A stretch of 64,000 nucleotides of DNA from Flavobacterium sp. MDT1-60 (GTDB taxonomy: Bacteria > Bacteroidota > Bacteroidia > Flavobacteriales > Flavobacteriaceae). The notes under the pieces are model-generated. The model saw only the letters and a program-made list of their open reading frames with translations, ran no database searches and was not told the DNA's origin. Positions 1 through 9,129 of this stretch are shown in pieces. Position numbers and translations under genes: made by a program. Within the stretch, counting starts at the first letter, position 1. The number at the start of each line of letters is the position of its first letter. Location of the stretch: the NCBI RefSeq assembly GCF_014844035.1, contig NZ_CP062159.1, positions 5,332,001-5,396,000 on the forward strand, in the 5' to 3' direction.

Positions 1-1308
1 TAATTCTTCACTAATTCCTTTTGCAATAGCATTTCCTTTCGCAATAGCAACCGGTGCATCCTGATTTAAAGTTACTTTGATTTTTTCTCTCAACAAATCA
101 CAAGCATGCAAACTGTCTCCAATAATTTTTACCGCTTCCTGCGGACTTTGCAATGCTAAGGTTTTGATCGGAATAATAGCATCGAGAGATTCTTTCAAAT
201 AAACAATTTCGCGAGGTGAAACTTTTCCGGCTGCGATTTTAGAAATCAAACGCTCTAAATCTGAAATTTGCTTGATTTGATATTGAATATTATGAAGCAC
301 TTCAGGATTTGATTTCAAATATGAAACCACATCATGACGCCCTTTTATTTTATTACTATCTTTTAAAGGAAGAGCCAGCCAGCGTTTCAGCAAACGCCCA
401 CCCATTGGCGAAAGCGTCCTGTCAATTACATCTAAAAGCGTTACGGCGTTTGGATTATAACTATGATATAATTCTAAGTTTCTGATGGTAAAACGATCCA
501 TCCAAACATAGGCATCTTCAGCAATACGCTGAATTGCTGTAATATGCTGCACACGATTGTGTTGTGTCTCGGATAAATAATACAGAATTGCTCCGGAAGC
601 AATGATTCCTTCTTTTAATTCTTCGACTCCAAAACCTTTCAAGGAAACCGTTTGGAAATGTTTGGTCAAAGTTTCTAAAGCATAATCTTCTTTATAAATC
701 CAGTCTTCTAAATAAAAGCTATGAAAATCATCTCCAAAAGCAGCTTTAAAATCACCTTTGTTATTCTTCGGAACTAAAACCTCACTCGGATTAAAATTCT
801 GCAACAGTTTATCAATATATTCCGCATTTCCCTGAGCTGTTAAAAACTCTCCTGTTGAAACATCCAAAAAGGAAATTCCGATATTTTTATTAGCAAAATA
901 AACAGATGCTAAAAAGTTGTTGGATTTAGATTGTAAAACCTCATCATTTAAAGAAACTCCTGGGGTTACCAATTCAGTAACACCACGTTTCACAATAGTT
1001 TTAGTCATTTTTGGATCTTCAAGCTGATCACAAATTGCAACACGAAGTCCGGCTTTGACTAATTTTGGCAAGTACGTATTAATAGAATGATGCGGAAAAC
1101 CGGCCAAAGCTGTTTCAGTTTCAGAACCTGCACCTCTTTTAGTTAAGGTTATTCCAAGAATTTTAGAAGCTCTAATGGCGTCTTCTCCAAACGTTTCGTA
1201 AAAATCACCTACTCTGAAAAGCAGACATGCATCAGGATATTTTCTCTTGATTTCGTTGTACTGTTTCATTAAGGGTGTTTCTTTCACCTCTTTCTCTTTC
1301 GCTGCCAA
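1..1308 (-). CDS. mutS: DNA mismatch repair protein MutS, N-terminal part (runs off the left edge)
   Basis: About 436 codons of MutS are visible on the minus strand and the frame continues past position 1. MutS recognises mismatched or looped bases and recruits the repair machinery. The translation has the N-terminal mismatch-binding domain with the Phe-x-Glu type motif (GDFYETFG), the following GITLTKRG stretch, and then connector and lever regions (for example LLDVIDRTLSPMGGRLLKRWL). The C-terminal ATPase lies outside the window. The frame opens at a TTG (1306-1308) giving MAAKEKEVKE; an in-frame ATG at 1269 is the alternative start and would remove 13 residues. There is no in-frame ATG further upstream. 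Identification is secure; the start is moderately sure. Confidence 0.93.
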   Translation of the reverse strand, partial: MAAKEKEVKETPLMKQYNEIKRKYPDACLLFRVGDFYETFGEDAIRASKILGITLTKRGAGSETETALAGFPHHSINTYLPKLVKAGLRVAICDQLEDPKMTKTIVKRGVTELVTPGVSLNDEVLQSKSNNFLASVYFANKNIGISFLDVSTGEFLTAQGNAEYIDKLLQNFNPSEVLVPKNNKGDFKAAFGDDFHSFYLEDWIYKEDYALETLTKHFQTVSLKGFGVEELKEGIIASGAILYYLSETQHNRVQHITAIQRIAEDAYVWMDRFTIRNLELYHSYNPNAVTLLDVIDRTLSPMGGRLLKRWLALPLKDSNKIKGRHDVVSYLKSNPEVLHNIQYQIKQISDLERLISKIAAGKVSPREIVYLKESLDAIIPIKTLALQSPQEAVKIIGDSLHACDLLREKIKVTLNQDAPVAIAKGNAIAKGISEEL

Positions 1309-1409
1309 ATTGTAATGTTTTAAATGAAAATTTATGACAGCGAATTTATAATATTTTAGCGGCATATAGAAGGGCTTCAAAAATTAAAATATTTTAAGAA
1401 TTTTTTAAG

Positions 1410-1438
1410 TTGAGATATAAGAATTTTATATAGATTTG
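1410..1438 (+). promoter_or_regulatory. Bacteroidota-type promoter for the DUF1573 gene
   Basis: A TTG at 1410-1412 is followed after 18 bases by TAGATTTG at 1431-1438, matching the Bacteroidota -33/-7 consensus (TTTG, TAnnTTTG). Transcription would start near 1445, about 20 bases before the ATG at 1467. This is a sequence match only. Confidence 0.6.
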
Positions 1439-1466
1439 TTCATAATTAAACAAAGACTCTTTTAAG

Positions 1467-1889
1467 ATGAAAAAAATAATTTTATTTGTTATGGTTGCTG
1501 TAATTGGAATTACAGCTTCAAACGCTCAAAGCACTAAAAAAGCTAAAGTTGCTAAAGTTGAAGGAGCCGGAATGGTTTTTGAAAACGAAACAATTGATTA
1601 CGGAACTATCGCTCACAATGCTGATGGTAACCGTCAGTTTGTTTTTGTAAATAACGGAACAAAACCATTAATCATTACAAACACTCAGGGATCTTGTGGC
1701 TGTACTGTACCTACAACACCAAAAGAGCCAATCGCTCCAGGTGCTAAAGGTATTATTGGTGTAAAATATGCTACTGACAGAGTTGGTGCTTTTACAAAAA
1801 CAGTAACAGTTACTTCTAACGCAGAAGGACAACCTACAAAAGTACTTACTATCAAAGGTACTGTTTTACCAGATCCGGTAAAAAGCTAA
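1467..1889 (+). CDS. DUF1573 domain-containing secreted protein
   Basis: A 140-residue protein with a clear Sec signal peptide (MKKIILFVMVAVIGITASNA, cleavage before QS). The mature part is one DUF1573 domain, an immunoglobulin-like beta fold common in Bacteroidota, from about residue 38 to 135. It carries the family hallmark SCGCT at residues 76-80, followed by a Pro-rich stretch and the PGAKGIIGVKY strand. The family has no established biochemical role; a periplasmic or surface location is inferred from the signal peptide. It stands alone, with its own promoter upstream and a strong hairpin terminator directly downstream. Length is normal for a single-domain member. Confidence 0.9.
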   Translation: MKKIILFVMVAVIGITASNAQSTKKAKVAKVEGAGMVFENETIDYGTIAHNADGNRQFVFVNNGTKPLIITNTQGSCGCTVPTTPKEPIAPGAKGIIGVKYATDRVGAFTKTVTVTSNAEGQPTKVLTIKGTVLPDPVKS

Positions 1890-1913
1890 TCTGAAAAGAA
1901 ATAAAATAATCGA

Positions 1914-1943
1914 AAAAGCTTCCTTATCTTTGGAAGCTTTTTT
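1914..1943 (+). terminator. Rho-independent terminator after the DUF1573 gene
   Basis: AAAGCTTCC and GGAAGCTTT pair around an 8-base loop and are followed by a T-run. It sits 25 bases after the stop codon. Confidence 0.85.
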
Positions 1944-1964
1944 TATGACCTGAATGCAACACCA

Positions 1965-2507
1965 ATGAGAAAACTTGAAAATAGCGAACTGGATCGCAAA
2001 TCGATTGAAGATTTTAAAAAATCAGACAAAACACCTCTAATTTTAGTTTTGGATGATATTCGCAGTTTGCACAATATTGGTTCTGTATTTAGAACTGCCG
2101 ATGCTTTTTTGATTGAAAAAATCATTTTATGCGGTATTACTGCAACTCCTCCAAACAAAGAAATTCACAAAACAGCCCTTGGTGCTACAGAAACCGTAGC
2201 TTGGGAACATCATGAAAATGTACTAGAAGTTATTGAAAATCTTAAAAAAGAAAACGTGTTGACGCTCGCCATTGAACAAGTGGAAAGTTCCGTTTTTCTT
2301 CAGGATTTTAAAGTTGTGAAAAATCAAAAATATGCATTGGTTTTTGGGAACGAAGTATATGGCGTTGCACAAGAAGCCGTGGCTATTTGTGATGGCTGTA
2401 TTGAAATTCCGCAATTAGGAACTAAACACTCCCTAAACATTGCTGTTAGTGCGGGAATCGTAGTTTGGGATTTATTCCAGAAATTAAACTGGCCAAGTGT
2501 TGAGTAA
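1965..2507 (+). CDS. TrmH/SpoU family RNA 2'-O-methyltransferase
   Basis: A 180-residue SPOUT-fold methyltransferase expected to use S-adenosylmethionine to methylate a ribose 2'-OH in tRNA or rRNA. The three SpoU motifs are visible: motif 1 in LDDIRSLHNIGSVFRTADAF (N of HNIGS and R of FRTAD), motif 2 in LVFGNEVYGV near residue 128, and motif 3 in IPQLGTKHSLNIAVSAGI near residue 158. It lacks the N-terminal substrate-binding extension of the longer RlmB/TsnR-like members, so it is the short TrmH-like form. The exact RNA target cannot be told from sequence. It follows mutS and DUF1573 but has no obvious operon partner. Confidence 0.92.
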   Translation: MRKLENSELDRKSIEDFKKSDKTPLILVLDDIRSLHNIGSVFRTADAFLIEKIILCGITATPPNKEIHKTALGATETVAWEHHENVLEVIENLKKENVLTLAIEQVESSVFLQDFKVVKNQKYALVFGNEVYGVAQEAVAICDGCIEIPQLGTKHSLNIAVSAGIVVWDLFQKLNWPSVE

Positions 2508-2591
2508 TGTTATTTTTCAGCATATCTCGCCTTTAAATGTTAGAAATTGAAATATATTTTTTTATTATTATAAAATTGATACTTTTATAAA

Positions 2592-4751
2592 ATGAAAACT
2601 ATCAATTTCTTTAAAATAACCATTTTATTTTTTGTTTTATGTTTTAATCAATCTCATGCAAATGAAAGAGTTAACACATTGGATAAGGCCAAGACAAAAC
2701 CTGTCAATGATACCCTTAAATTAAATAAACGAAAAAATACAAAAGTTACCTTTGCAGTCACTCCTCCTGTACTTAAAGCAACCGGAGATCAATTATATTG
2801 CCCTCAAACTAACATAAAGATTGTTGAAACATTCTCACTAACCCATGATCCTCTGGAAACAGGCACTCAAGCTGCTTATATTCAAGTTTCTTCCGGTTAC
2901 TCTAGTGGTTTTGACATTTTATCACTTTCTAATACTTTAGCGCATCCAACAATCGTAACGGATTGGGATCCTGTTGCCGGAAAATTAACATTATCAAAAG
3001 TAGGCGGAGGAGATGTTTTATATTCTGACCTAGAAGCTGCTATTAAAGATGTAGTGTTTTCTAATTCATCAGCTACAGCCTCAGGAACCAGAACTTTTTC
3101 GATAACAGTTGGCCAAGCCAATTATTTACCTTCTACTGGACATTATTATTTATATGTACCCAGTATTGGCATTACATGGACGGCTGCAAAAATAGCAGCT
3201 GAAACAAGTAATTATTATGGTCTGAAAGGATATCTGGCAACTCTTTTATCAGCTGATGAAGCCAAGTTAAGCGGAGAACAAGCCTCAGGAACAGGATGGA
3301 TTGGAGGAAGCGATCAGGAAACTGAAGGTGTCTGGAAATGGGTAACCGGCCCTGAAGCCGGAACAGTAATGTCCTATACTTTCTGGAATACCAACGAACC
3401 AAACAACTTAGGCAATGAAGATTATGCCCACATTACACAACCAGGAGTAGGAATTAGAGGCTCCTGGAATGACTTATCAAATAGCGGATCATTAACTCCG
3501 GGAGACAACTATCAACCTAAAGGCTATGTGGTTGAATATGGAGGATCTCCCGGCGAACTTCCGTTAGAAATAGCTGCAAGTACCAAAATTACAATTCCGG
3601 TTGCGACTGCACTTACTCCAAACCCAATTTGTGATTCAGGAAGTTTTACCATAAATGCAACTGCAACTTCTGGCGCTACAATTAGTTGGTACGATCAGAC
3701 AACAGGAGGTACTCCTTTGGCAACTGGAAGTTCTTTTACAACTCCTGTAATTAATACTACTACGACTTATTATGTCGATGCTGGTTGCGAATCAAATCGT
3801 AAATCAGTTGTTGCTGTTGTAAATAAAACGCCCACAACACCAGCTGTCGCTTCATCTAATGTTTCGAGATGTGGCCCCGGAAGTGTAAATCTACAAGCAA
3901 CAACAAATGTTGGCTTTATCAATTGGTACACCAATGCAACAGGAGGAATACCAGTTTTCAGTGGAAATAATTTTACAACACCTACCATTTCATCCAATGC
4001 TGTATATTACGCAGAGGCTTCAAATAATAGCTGTCTCAACACCAATCGTACAGCAGTTAATATTAGTATCTACACACCACCTGTTGTTACCGATGAAGAA
4101 GTTCCATTATGTCAAAATCAAAAGAAAATAATAGATGCCGGAATATCCGGAATGACTTATTTATGGTCTACAGGAGCTACAACTCAAACTATTGAAGTTG
4201 GCACAGGCGGAACTTATACTGTAGATGTTACAAGTCCTGCACCTGAAGGTTGTACTAGCCGAAAAACAATTAAAGTTGAAGAGCATGAAATTCCGCAAAT
4301 AGATCGTATCGATGTTAATGGAACCAGAGTTGTCATTTACCTAAAGAAAGAACAAGATTATTTTGAGTATTCTGTTGACGGAACAAATTTTCAGGACTCT
4401 AATGTCTTTTATGATGTTCCGGGTGGACTACAGACTGCATATGTAAGAGAGAAAAGTGGATGTGGCGGTACTGCTAAAAACTTCGTAGTACTTGTTTTTC
4501 CTGCATTCTTTACTCCAAACAATGATACTTTTAATGATTTTTGGGAAGTAACCGGAATGGAAAACTATCCACAAGCACAAGTCACTATTTTTGATCGTTA
4601 CGGAAAATTATTAGCACAATTAAGTATTTCAAGGATGAGTTGGGATGGAACTTTCAACAAAACTCCGTTACCAGCTTCTGATTATTGGTATGCCTTAAAA
4701 ATTGATAATACTCAACCCGTTTTGAGAGGTCATTTTTCTTTAAAAAGATGA
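2592..4751 (+). CDS. Secreted C-type-lectin-like protein with Ig-like repeats and a T9SS type B sorting domain
   Basis: A 719-residue modular secreted protein. Residues 1-23 are a Sec signal peptide. About 184-316 is a C-type-lectin-like fold, with WIGG near residue 235, then EPNN and WNDL, the positions typical for ligand or calcium binding. Two Ig-like domains of the kind found in Bacteroidota surface proteins follow (about 340-410 and 420-495); each has a WY and a TTYYV or VYYAE strand. From about residue 634 (VFPAFFTPNNDTFND...) to the end is a gliding-motility type B C-terminal domain that directs export by the type IX secretion system. Type B cargo usually depends on a PorP/SprF-family partner; none is adjacent here, the nearest being at 45.6 kb. 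The ligand is unknown; adhesion or glycan binding is an inference. Confidence 0.88.
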   Translation: MKTINFFKITILFFVLCFNQSHANERVNTLDKAKTKPVNDTLKLNKRKNTKVTFAVTPPVLKATGDQLYCPQTNIKIVETFSLTHDPLETGTQAAYIQVSSGYSSGFDILSLSNTLAHPTIVTDWDPVAGKLTLSKVGGGDVLYSDLEAAIKDVVFSNSSATASGTRTFSITVGQANYLPSTGHYYLYVPSIGITWTAAKIAAETSNYYGLKGYLATLLSADEAKLSGEQASGTGWIGGSDQETEGVWKWVTGPEAGTVMSYTFWNTNEPNNLGNEDYAHITQPGVGIRGSWNDLSNSGSLTPGDNYQPKGYVVEYGGSPGELPLEIAASTKITIPVATALTPNPICDSGSFTINATATSGATISWYDQTTGGTPLATGSSFTTPVINTTTTYYVDAGCESNRKSVVAVVNKTPTTPAVASSNVSRCGPGSVNLQATTNVGFINWYTNATGGIPVFSGNNFTTPTISSNAVYYAEASNNSCLNTNRTAVNISIYTPPVVTDEEVPLCQNQKKIIDAGISGMTYLWSTGATTQTIEVGTGGTYTVDVTSPAPEGCTSRKTIKVEEHEIPQIDRIDVNGTRVVIYLKKEQDYFEYSVDGTNFQDSNVFYDVPGGLQTAYVREKSGCGGTAKNFVVLVFPAFFTPNNDTFNDFWEVTGMENYPQAQVTIFDRYGKLLAQLSISRMSWDGTFNKTPLPASDYWYALKIDNTQPVLRGHFSLKR

Positions 4752-4842
4752 TACTAATTAGACAATGTGTCAATTTGATAATTAGGTAATGGCCTGGAAT
4801 ACTAAAACAATTATCTAATTTTCTAATTGGCGAATTAACACA
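4752..4842. repeat. AT-rich intergenic inverted repeat (GTGTCAATTAG family)
   Basis: The whole gap between the lectin-like gene and folK is imperfect palindromic sequence: a left arm with ACAATGTGTCAATTTGATAA and a right arm with ATTATCTAATTTTCTAATTGG...ACACATTATC. The same units recur at 28562-28668. It may also act as a terminator for the two convergent genes. Confidence 0.6.
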
Positions 4843-5976
4843 TTATCCTATTTTATTCTGAATTTCATTCAATATAAAAAGATAATCTTCGTGTTTTTTT
4901 ACAAAATCACGATCGGAAACATCAATGATTAAAACATTTAAATCAGTCTGGGATTTGATATAATCTAAATAGCCCGTATTGATTTTATCCAAATATGCTG
5001 CCTCGATATTCTGTTCGTAATTTCTGCCACGCTTTTTAATATTCTGAAGCAAACGCTCCGTGTTTTGATATAAATAAATATACAAATCAGGCTTTGGCAT
5101 TTCTTTATAAATAATGTCGAATAAGTTTCTGTACAAACGATATTCATCTTCGGCAAGCGTTATTTTAGCAAAAATCAATGACTTAAAAATATGATAATCG
5201 GCTACTACGAAATCTTTAAACAAATCAAATTGAGCCAGATCATCTGATAATTGCTGATAGCGATCGGCCAAAAAAGACATTTCAAGCGGAAAAGCATATC
5301 TATTTTGATCTTTATAAAATTTGGGTAAAAACGGATTATCTGCAAAACGTTCCAGAACAGTTTTGGCATTAAAATCATCTGCAATTTTATTTACTAACGT
5401 TGTTTTTCCTGCACCAATATTTCCTTCAAAAGCAATATAATTAAACCTTTCCAGTGGAATTTCCTGCAAAGGATTTTTTAACTTCTGAACAACTGTACAA
5501 ACACTATCATCTGGTGTAACGGCAATTAATTCTGAAATAGATTTTTGAAAAACAGGATGTTTCCAGTTTAATTTTAAATCCTCCATCGGCATCAATACAA
5601 ATTTTCTGTTTTGCATTAACGGATGCGGAACCTGAAGCTTTTCTGAATCAATAATTTCATCATCAAAAACAATCAAATCAACATCTATAATTCGGGATTG
5701 ATAACCTTCCTGATTGGAACGTATACGACCCAATTGTTTTTCGACTTTTAAAATCTGATTCAATATTTTGTGTGCCGATGAAGCACTATGCAACAGCAAC
5801 GCACAATTATAAAAAGCATCACTTTCGAATCCCCAGGCAGGAGTTTCATATAATTTTGAAACCTGAATAACCGTTCCTACTTCCTGATGTATCAGAGCAA
5901 TACAACTCTCAATATTTTCTAACCGATTTCCCTGGTTACTGCCTATAGATAAAACGATTTGATGCTGTGACTTCAT
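4843..5976 (-). CDS. folK: Bifunctional HPPK (FolK) - deoxynucleoside kinase fusion
   Basis: A 377-residue fusion of two enzymes. Residues 1-160 are 6-hydroxymethyl-7,8-dihydropterin pyrophosphokinase (folate pathway), with SIGSNQGNR at the start, RSNQEGYQSRIIDVDLI near 86-102 (the Arg and Asp motifs for ATP/Mg) and PHPLMQNRKFVLMP near 117-130. Residues 178-377 form a deoxynucleoside kinase domain of the dCK/dGK fold, with P-loop GNIGAGKTT at 185-193, the ERFADNPFLP motif, and the lid KKRGRNYEQNI. The latter phosphorylates deoxynucleosides for salvage; base preference cannot be read from sequence. This fusion is a known Bacteroidota arrangement. Both domains look intact. It is transcribed alone, divergent from sppA. 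Confidence 0.93.
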   Translation of the reverse strand: MKSQHQIVLSIGSNQGNRLENIESCIALIHQEVGTVIQVSKLYETPAWGFESDAFYNCALLLHSASSAHKILNQILKVEKQLGRIRSNQEGYQSRIIDVDLIVFDDEIIDSEKLQVPHPLMQNRKFVLMPMEDLKLNWKHPVFQKSISELIAVTPDDSVCTVVQKLKNPLQEIPLERFNYIAFEGNIGAGKTTLVNKIADDFNAKTVLERFADNPFLPKFYKDQNRYAFPLEMSFLADRYQQLSDDLAQFDLFKDFVVADYHIFKSLIFAKITLAEDEYRLYRNLFDIIYKEMPKPDLYIYLYQNTERLLQNIKKRGRNYEQNIEAAYLDKINTGYLDYIKSQTDLNVLIIDVSDRDFVKKHEDYLFILNEIQNKIG

Positions 5977-6177
5977 AATGCAAATTAACTAAAACTATTT
6001 CAGAATTACTCACATTATTTGTCTCAAGAATCAGAAGTTTCCAATTATTTCAAACTCCTTTTTTTCTTTATTTTTCTAAATTCATTTTAAAAAAATGAAA
6101 TATTATACTGAAAAATGACAATGTAAAAACAACAAATATTTCGTTAAATCATATAGGAGAACTAATTCCATTTAGTT

Positions 6178-6185
6178 TATATTTG
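6178..6185 (+). promoter_or_regulatory. Putative -7 element of the sppA promoter
   Basis: TATATTTG matches the Bacteroidota TAnnTTTG consensus and lies 44 bases before the sppA ATG. No convincing -33 TTTG is present at the right distance. Confidence 0.45.
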
Positions 6186-6228
6186 TAACAAACCAACCTT
6201 TTTCACGACTTATTAAAAAAATATAATT

Positions 6229-7986
6229 ATGAAGTTTTTAGGAAATGTAATTGCCACAGTGATTGGTATTTTTGTATTCATTATGTTGTTCTTCTTCGGA
6301 GTAATTCTAATCACAGCTATTTTTGGCGGAGATGATACAGTTTCTGTGAAAAATGATTCTGTTATCGAATTAAACTTAAAAGAAATCCAAAATGATTATG
6401 CCGGAAAATATAAAGACCCTTGGGTAACTGTTTTTTCTGAACAAAAAGGAATTGGTTTAAGCGATGTTATCAACGCTATTGAAGCGGCAAAAACAGATGA
6501 TAATATTAAAGGGATTTCAATCTTAAATGATGAGTCTTCTTTAGGATTAGCTCAATATAAAGATTTAAGAAATGCACTTGAAAGTTTCAAAAAATCAGGG
6601 AAATTTGTTTGGGCTTACGCCAATACTTATTCTCAAAAAGAATATTATCTAAATTCAGTAGCTAATACAGTTTATTTAAATCCTGCGGGAGATTTAGATT
6701 TTAAAGGGCTTTCGTCTGAAGTAATGTTCTTTAAGGATTTTCAGGATAAATCAGGTATTCATATGGAAGTGATTCGTCATGGGAAATATAAAAGTGCCGT
6801 TGAACCTTTTCTAGAAAATAAAATGAGCGATGCCAATAGAGAACAGGTTACAGCACTTTTGAATTCTATCTGGACAACTGTTTCTACTGACATTTCAAAA
6901 AGCCGAAATATTCCGCTTCCGAAATTAAATGAAATTGCAAATGGTTTATTGGCAAGAACGCCTGAAATGGCAAAAAAAGAAGGACTGGTAGATATTGTTG
7001 CTTATGAAGATGTTTATCACAATGCAATCAAAAAAGCTTTAAAAGTAACAGGTGATGACGATTACAACAAAATTTCAATTTTAGATTATACACAAAATAA
7101 TATCACTACAGCTTTAACCAATACTGCCAGCGACCAGATTGCGATTATTTATGCGCAAGGTGAAATTACAGGCGGAGAAGGCGATGTTAACGTAATTGGT
7201 GAAGGTGCAATGCGCCGTTCGTTACAGGAAGCCAGAAAAAATGAAGATGTAAAAGCAATCGTTCTAAGAATTGACAGCCCTGGAGGAAGTGCTTTAACTT
7301 CCGATTTAATTTGGAGAGAAATTGAGATAACTAAAAAAGTAAAACCTATTGTAGTTTCTATGGGTAATTATGCTGCTTCGGGTGGTTATTATATTGCTTG
7401 TAATGCCAATAAAATTTTTGCCGAAAGCAATACCATTACAGGTTCGATTGGAGTATTTGGAATTTTACCAAATTTTTCTCCTTTGGCTACTAAATTAGGA
7501 ATCCATTCCGAACAAGTAAAAACACATGAGAATTCAGCTAATTATAGTCCATTTGTTCCTGTTGACGAAAAATTCAAAGCATTTACACTTGAAGGAGTTG
7601 AACACATTTACAACACTTTTGTAACACATGTGGCTCAAGGCCGAAAAATGACATTTGCACAAGTAGACGCCATTGCCCAAGGAAGAGTTTGGTCTGGAAG
7701 TGAGGCACTAAAAATTGGTTTGGTTGATAAAATTGGAGGATTGAATGACGCTATTGCTGAAGCCGCCAAAATTGCAAAAATAAAATCATACAGCACACAG
7801 AATTATCCTGAATATGAAAAAACATTTGGTGATCTTATATCAAATTTGCCTTTTGCACAATCTAAAGAAGCTTTTATAAAAGAAGAAATTGGCGAAGAAA
7901 ACTATCTTTTGATCGAACAGGTGAAAAGATTGCAGAGACAACAAGGCGTTCAGGCAATGCTTCCTTTCGGATTAAATATTAAGTAA
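6229..7986 (+). CDS. sppA: Signal peptide peptidase SppA, 67K type
   Basis: A 585-residue membrane-anchored serine protease that degrades signal peptides left in the inner membrane. One N-terminal transmembrane helix (about residues 5-33) is followed by two tandem peptidase-S49 domains, as in the long 67K SppA type. The catalytic dyad is visible: Lys in HGKYKSAVEPF near residue 188 of the first domain, and Ser in NYAASGGYY near residue 384 of the second. IDSPGGSAL precedes the active site and ITGSIGVFG follows it, both conserved. A secreted hydrolase gene begins 13 bases after its stop, so the two are probably co-transcribed. Confidence 0.95.
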   Translation: MKFLGNVIATVIGIFVFIMLFFFGVILITAIFGGDDTVSVKNDSVIELNLKEIQNDYAGKYKDPWVTVFSEQKGIGLSDVINAIEAAKTDDNIKGISILNDESSLGLAQYKDLRNALESFKKSGKFVWAYANTYSQKEYYLNSVANTVYLNPAGDLDFKGLSSEVMFFKDFQDKSGIHMEVIRHGKYKSAVEPFLENKMSDANREQVTALLNSIWTTVSTDISKSRNIPLPKLNEIANGLLARTPEMAKKEGLVDIVAYEDVYHNAIKKALKVTGDDDYNKISILDYTQNNITTALTNTASDQIAIIYAQGEITGGEGDVNVIGEGAMRRSLQEARKNEDVKAIVLRIDSPGGSALTSDLIWREIEITKKVKPIVVSMGNYAASGGYYIACNANKIFAESNTITGSIGVFGILPNFSPLATKLGIHSEQVKTHENSANYSPFVPVDEKFKAFTLEGVEHIYNTFVTHVAQGRKMTFAQVDAIAQGRVWSGSEALKIGLVDKIGGLNDAIAEAAKIAKIKSYSTQNYPEYEKTFGDLISNLPFAQSKEAFIKEEIGEENYLLIEQVKRLQRQQGVQAMLPFGLNIK

Positions 7987-7999
7987 TTCCATTCAAAAA

Positions 8000-8947
8000 A
8001 TGAAAAAGATATTTCTAATTGTGAGCATTTTATTTTTGAGTTTTGTAAACGCTCAGGATAAAAGTGCAGTTACTTTTAAAGAATCTCCGATAATCTTAAA
8101 AATTAATACAGACCAACTTTTTGGAACATTGACAACTCCGGATTTAACAAAGAAATATCCTGTAGCCTTAATCATTGCCGGTTCCGGGCCAACAGACCGA
8201 AATGGCAATAACCCAATGATGAAAAACAATTCATTGAAAATGCTGGCTGAAGTTTTGGCAAAAAACGGAATCGCCTCATTAAGATACGACAAAAGAGGAA
8301 TTGGAGAAAGCAAAGCTTCTGCCATTTCTGAACAAAGTTTGGTTTTTGAAAATTATACAGAAGATGCAAAAAGCTGGATTAATTTATTGAAACAGGATAA
8401 ACGTTTTTCAGAAGTTGTTATAATCGGGCATAGCGAAGGTTCGTTGATTGGAATGATTGCCGGAGCGAAAGCAAATAAATTTATTTCTATTGCAGGTCCG
8501 GGTGAATCGGCAGATAAGCTTATCAAAACACAAATCGAATCAAAAGCGAACAAACAATTGAACGATCTTACTTTCCCAATTATTGATAGTCTGAAAAGTG
8601 GAAATAAGGTAAAAAAGGTAGATCCAATGCTTAATGCTCTTTTCAGACCTAGTATTCAACCCTATTTGATTTCATGGTTTAAATACAATCCGCAAGCAGA
8701 AATTAAAAAATTAAATGTTCCAATTTTAATTGTACAAGGAAATAACGATTTGCAAGTAACTGTAAAAGATGCCGAAACTTTATCACAATCCAATAAAAAT
8801 GCTGAACTTTTGATTGTCGATAAAATGAATCATATTATGAAAATTGTTGAAGGTGACAAACAAGCGAATTTAGAAAGTTACAATAACGAAAGCTTACCTC
8901 TTTCTGAGATCATGACTACTAAGATTGTTTCATTTATTAAAAAATAA
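8000..8947 (+). CDS. Secreted alpha/beta hydrolase
   Basis: A 315-residue alpha/beta-fold hydrolase with a signal peptide (residues 1-18, cleaved after VNA). The oxyanion region IIAGSGPTDRNGNN is followed by RYDKRGIGES, the nucleophile elbow GHSEGS (Ser about residue 145), an acidic residue in VQGNNDLQV near 248 and His in MNHIM near 276, giving a complete Ser-Asp-His triad. It resembles the dienelactone hydrolase/acyl esterase group; the substrate is unknown. It lies 13 bases after sppA and ends at a strong terminator, suggesting a two-gene operon. Confidence 0.88.
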   Translation: MKKIFLIVSILFLSFVNAQDKSAVTFKESPIILKINTDQLFGTLTTPDLTKKYPVALIIAGSGPTDRNGNNPMMKNNSLKMLAEVLAKNGIASLRYDKRGIGESKASAISEQSLVFENYTEDAKSWINLLKQDKRFSEVVIIGHSEGSLIGMIAGAKANKFISIAGPGESADKLIKTQIESKANKQLNDLTFPIIDSLKSGNKVKKVDPMLNALFRPSIQPYLISWFKYNPQAEIKKLNVPILIVQGNNDLQVTVKDAETLSQSNKNAELLIVDKMNHIMKIVEGDKQANLESYNNESLPLSEIMTTKIVSFIKK

Positions 8948-8967
8948 TTAAGAATCATAAAACCATT

Positions 8968-9006
8968 AAAAATCCGTTTGATATATATAGTCAAAACGGA
9001 TTTTTT
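8968..9006 (+). terminator. Rho-independent terminator after the sppA-hydrolase pair
   Basis: AAAAATCCGTTT pairs with AAACGGATTTTT across an AT loop, followed by a T-run. Confidence 0.85.
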
Positions 9007-9077
9007 AATTTTAACAAATAGCCTGTACATTCTTATGCTTTTGTGAAAAAATTATTATTAAACTCGTATAAAAAAAT

Positions 9078-9085
9078 TATTTTTG
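9078..9085 (+). promoter_or_regulatory. Putative -7 element for the AsmA-like gene
   Basis: TATTTTTG fits TAnnTTTG and lies 45 bases upstream of the ATG. A -33 box at the expected spacing is not evident. Confidence 0.4.
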
Positions 9086-9129
9086 TAACCAGTTAATAGC
9101 AACATAAACCCTCAAATCTATAAATAATT

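Noticed and set aside
4752..4842. CRISPR array or leader in the repeat-rich gaps
   Set aside because: The repeats lack regular spacers of even length and no cas genes are present; they are inverted AT-rich units.
9040..9043. -33 box (TTTG) for the AsmA promoter
   Set aside because: It lies about 34 bases from the -7 element, too far for this promoter type.
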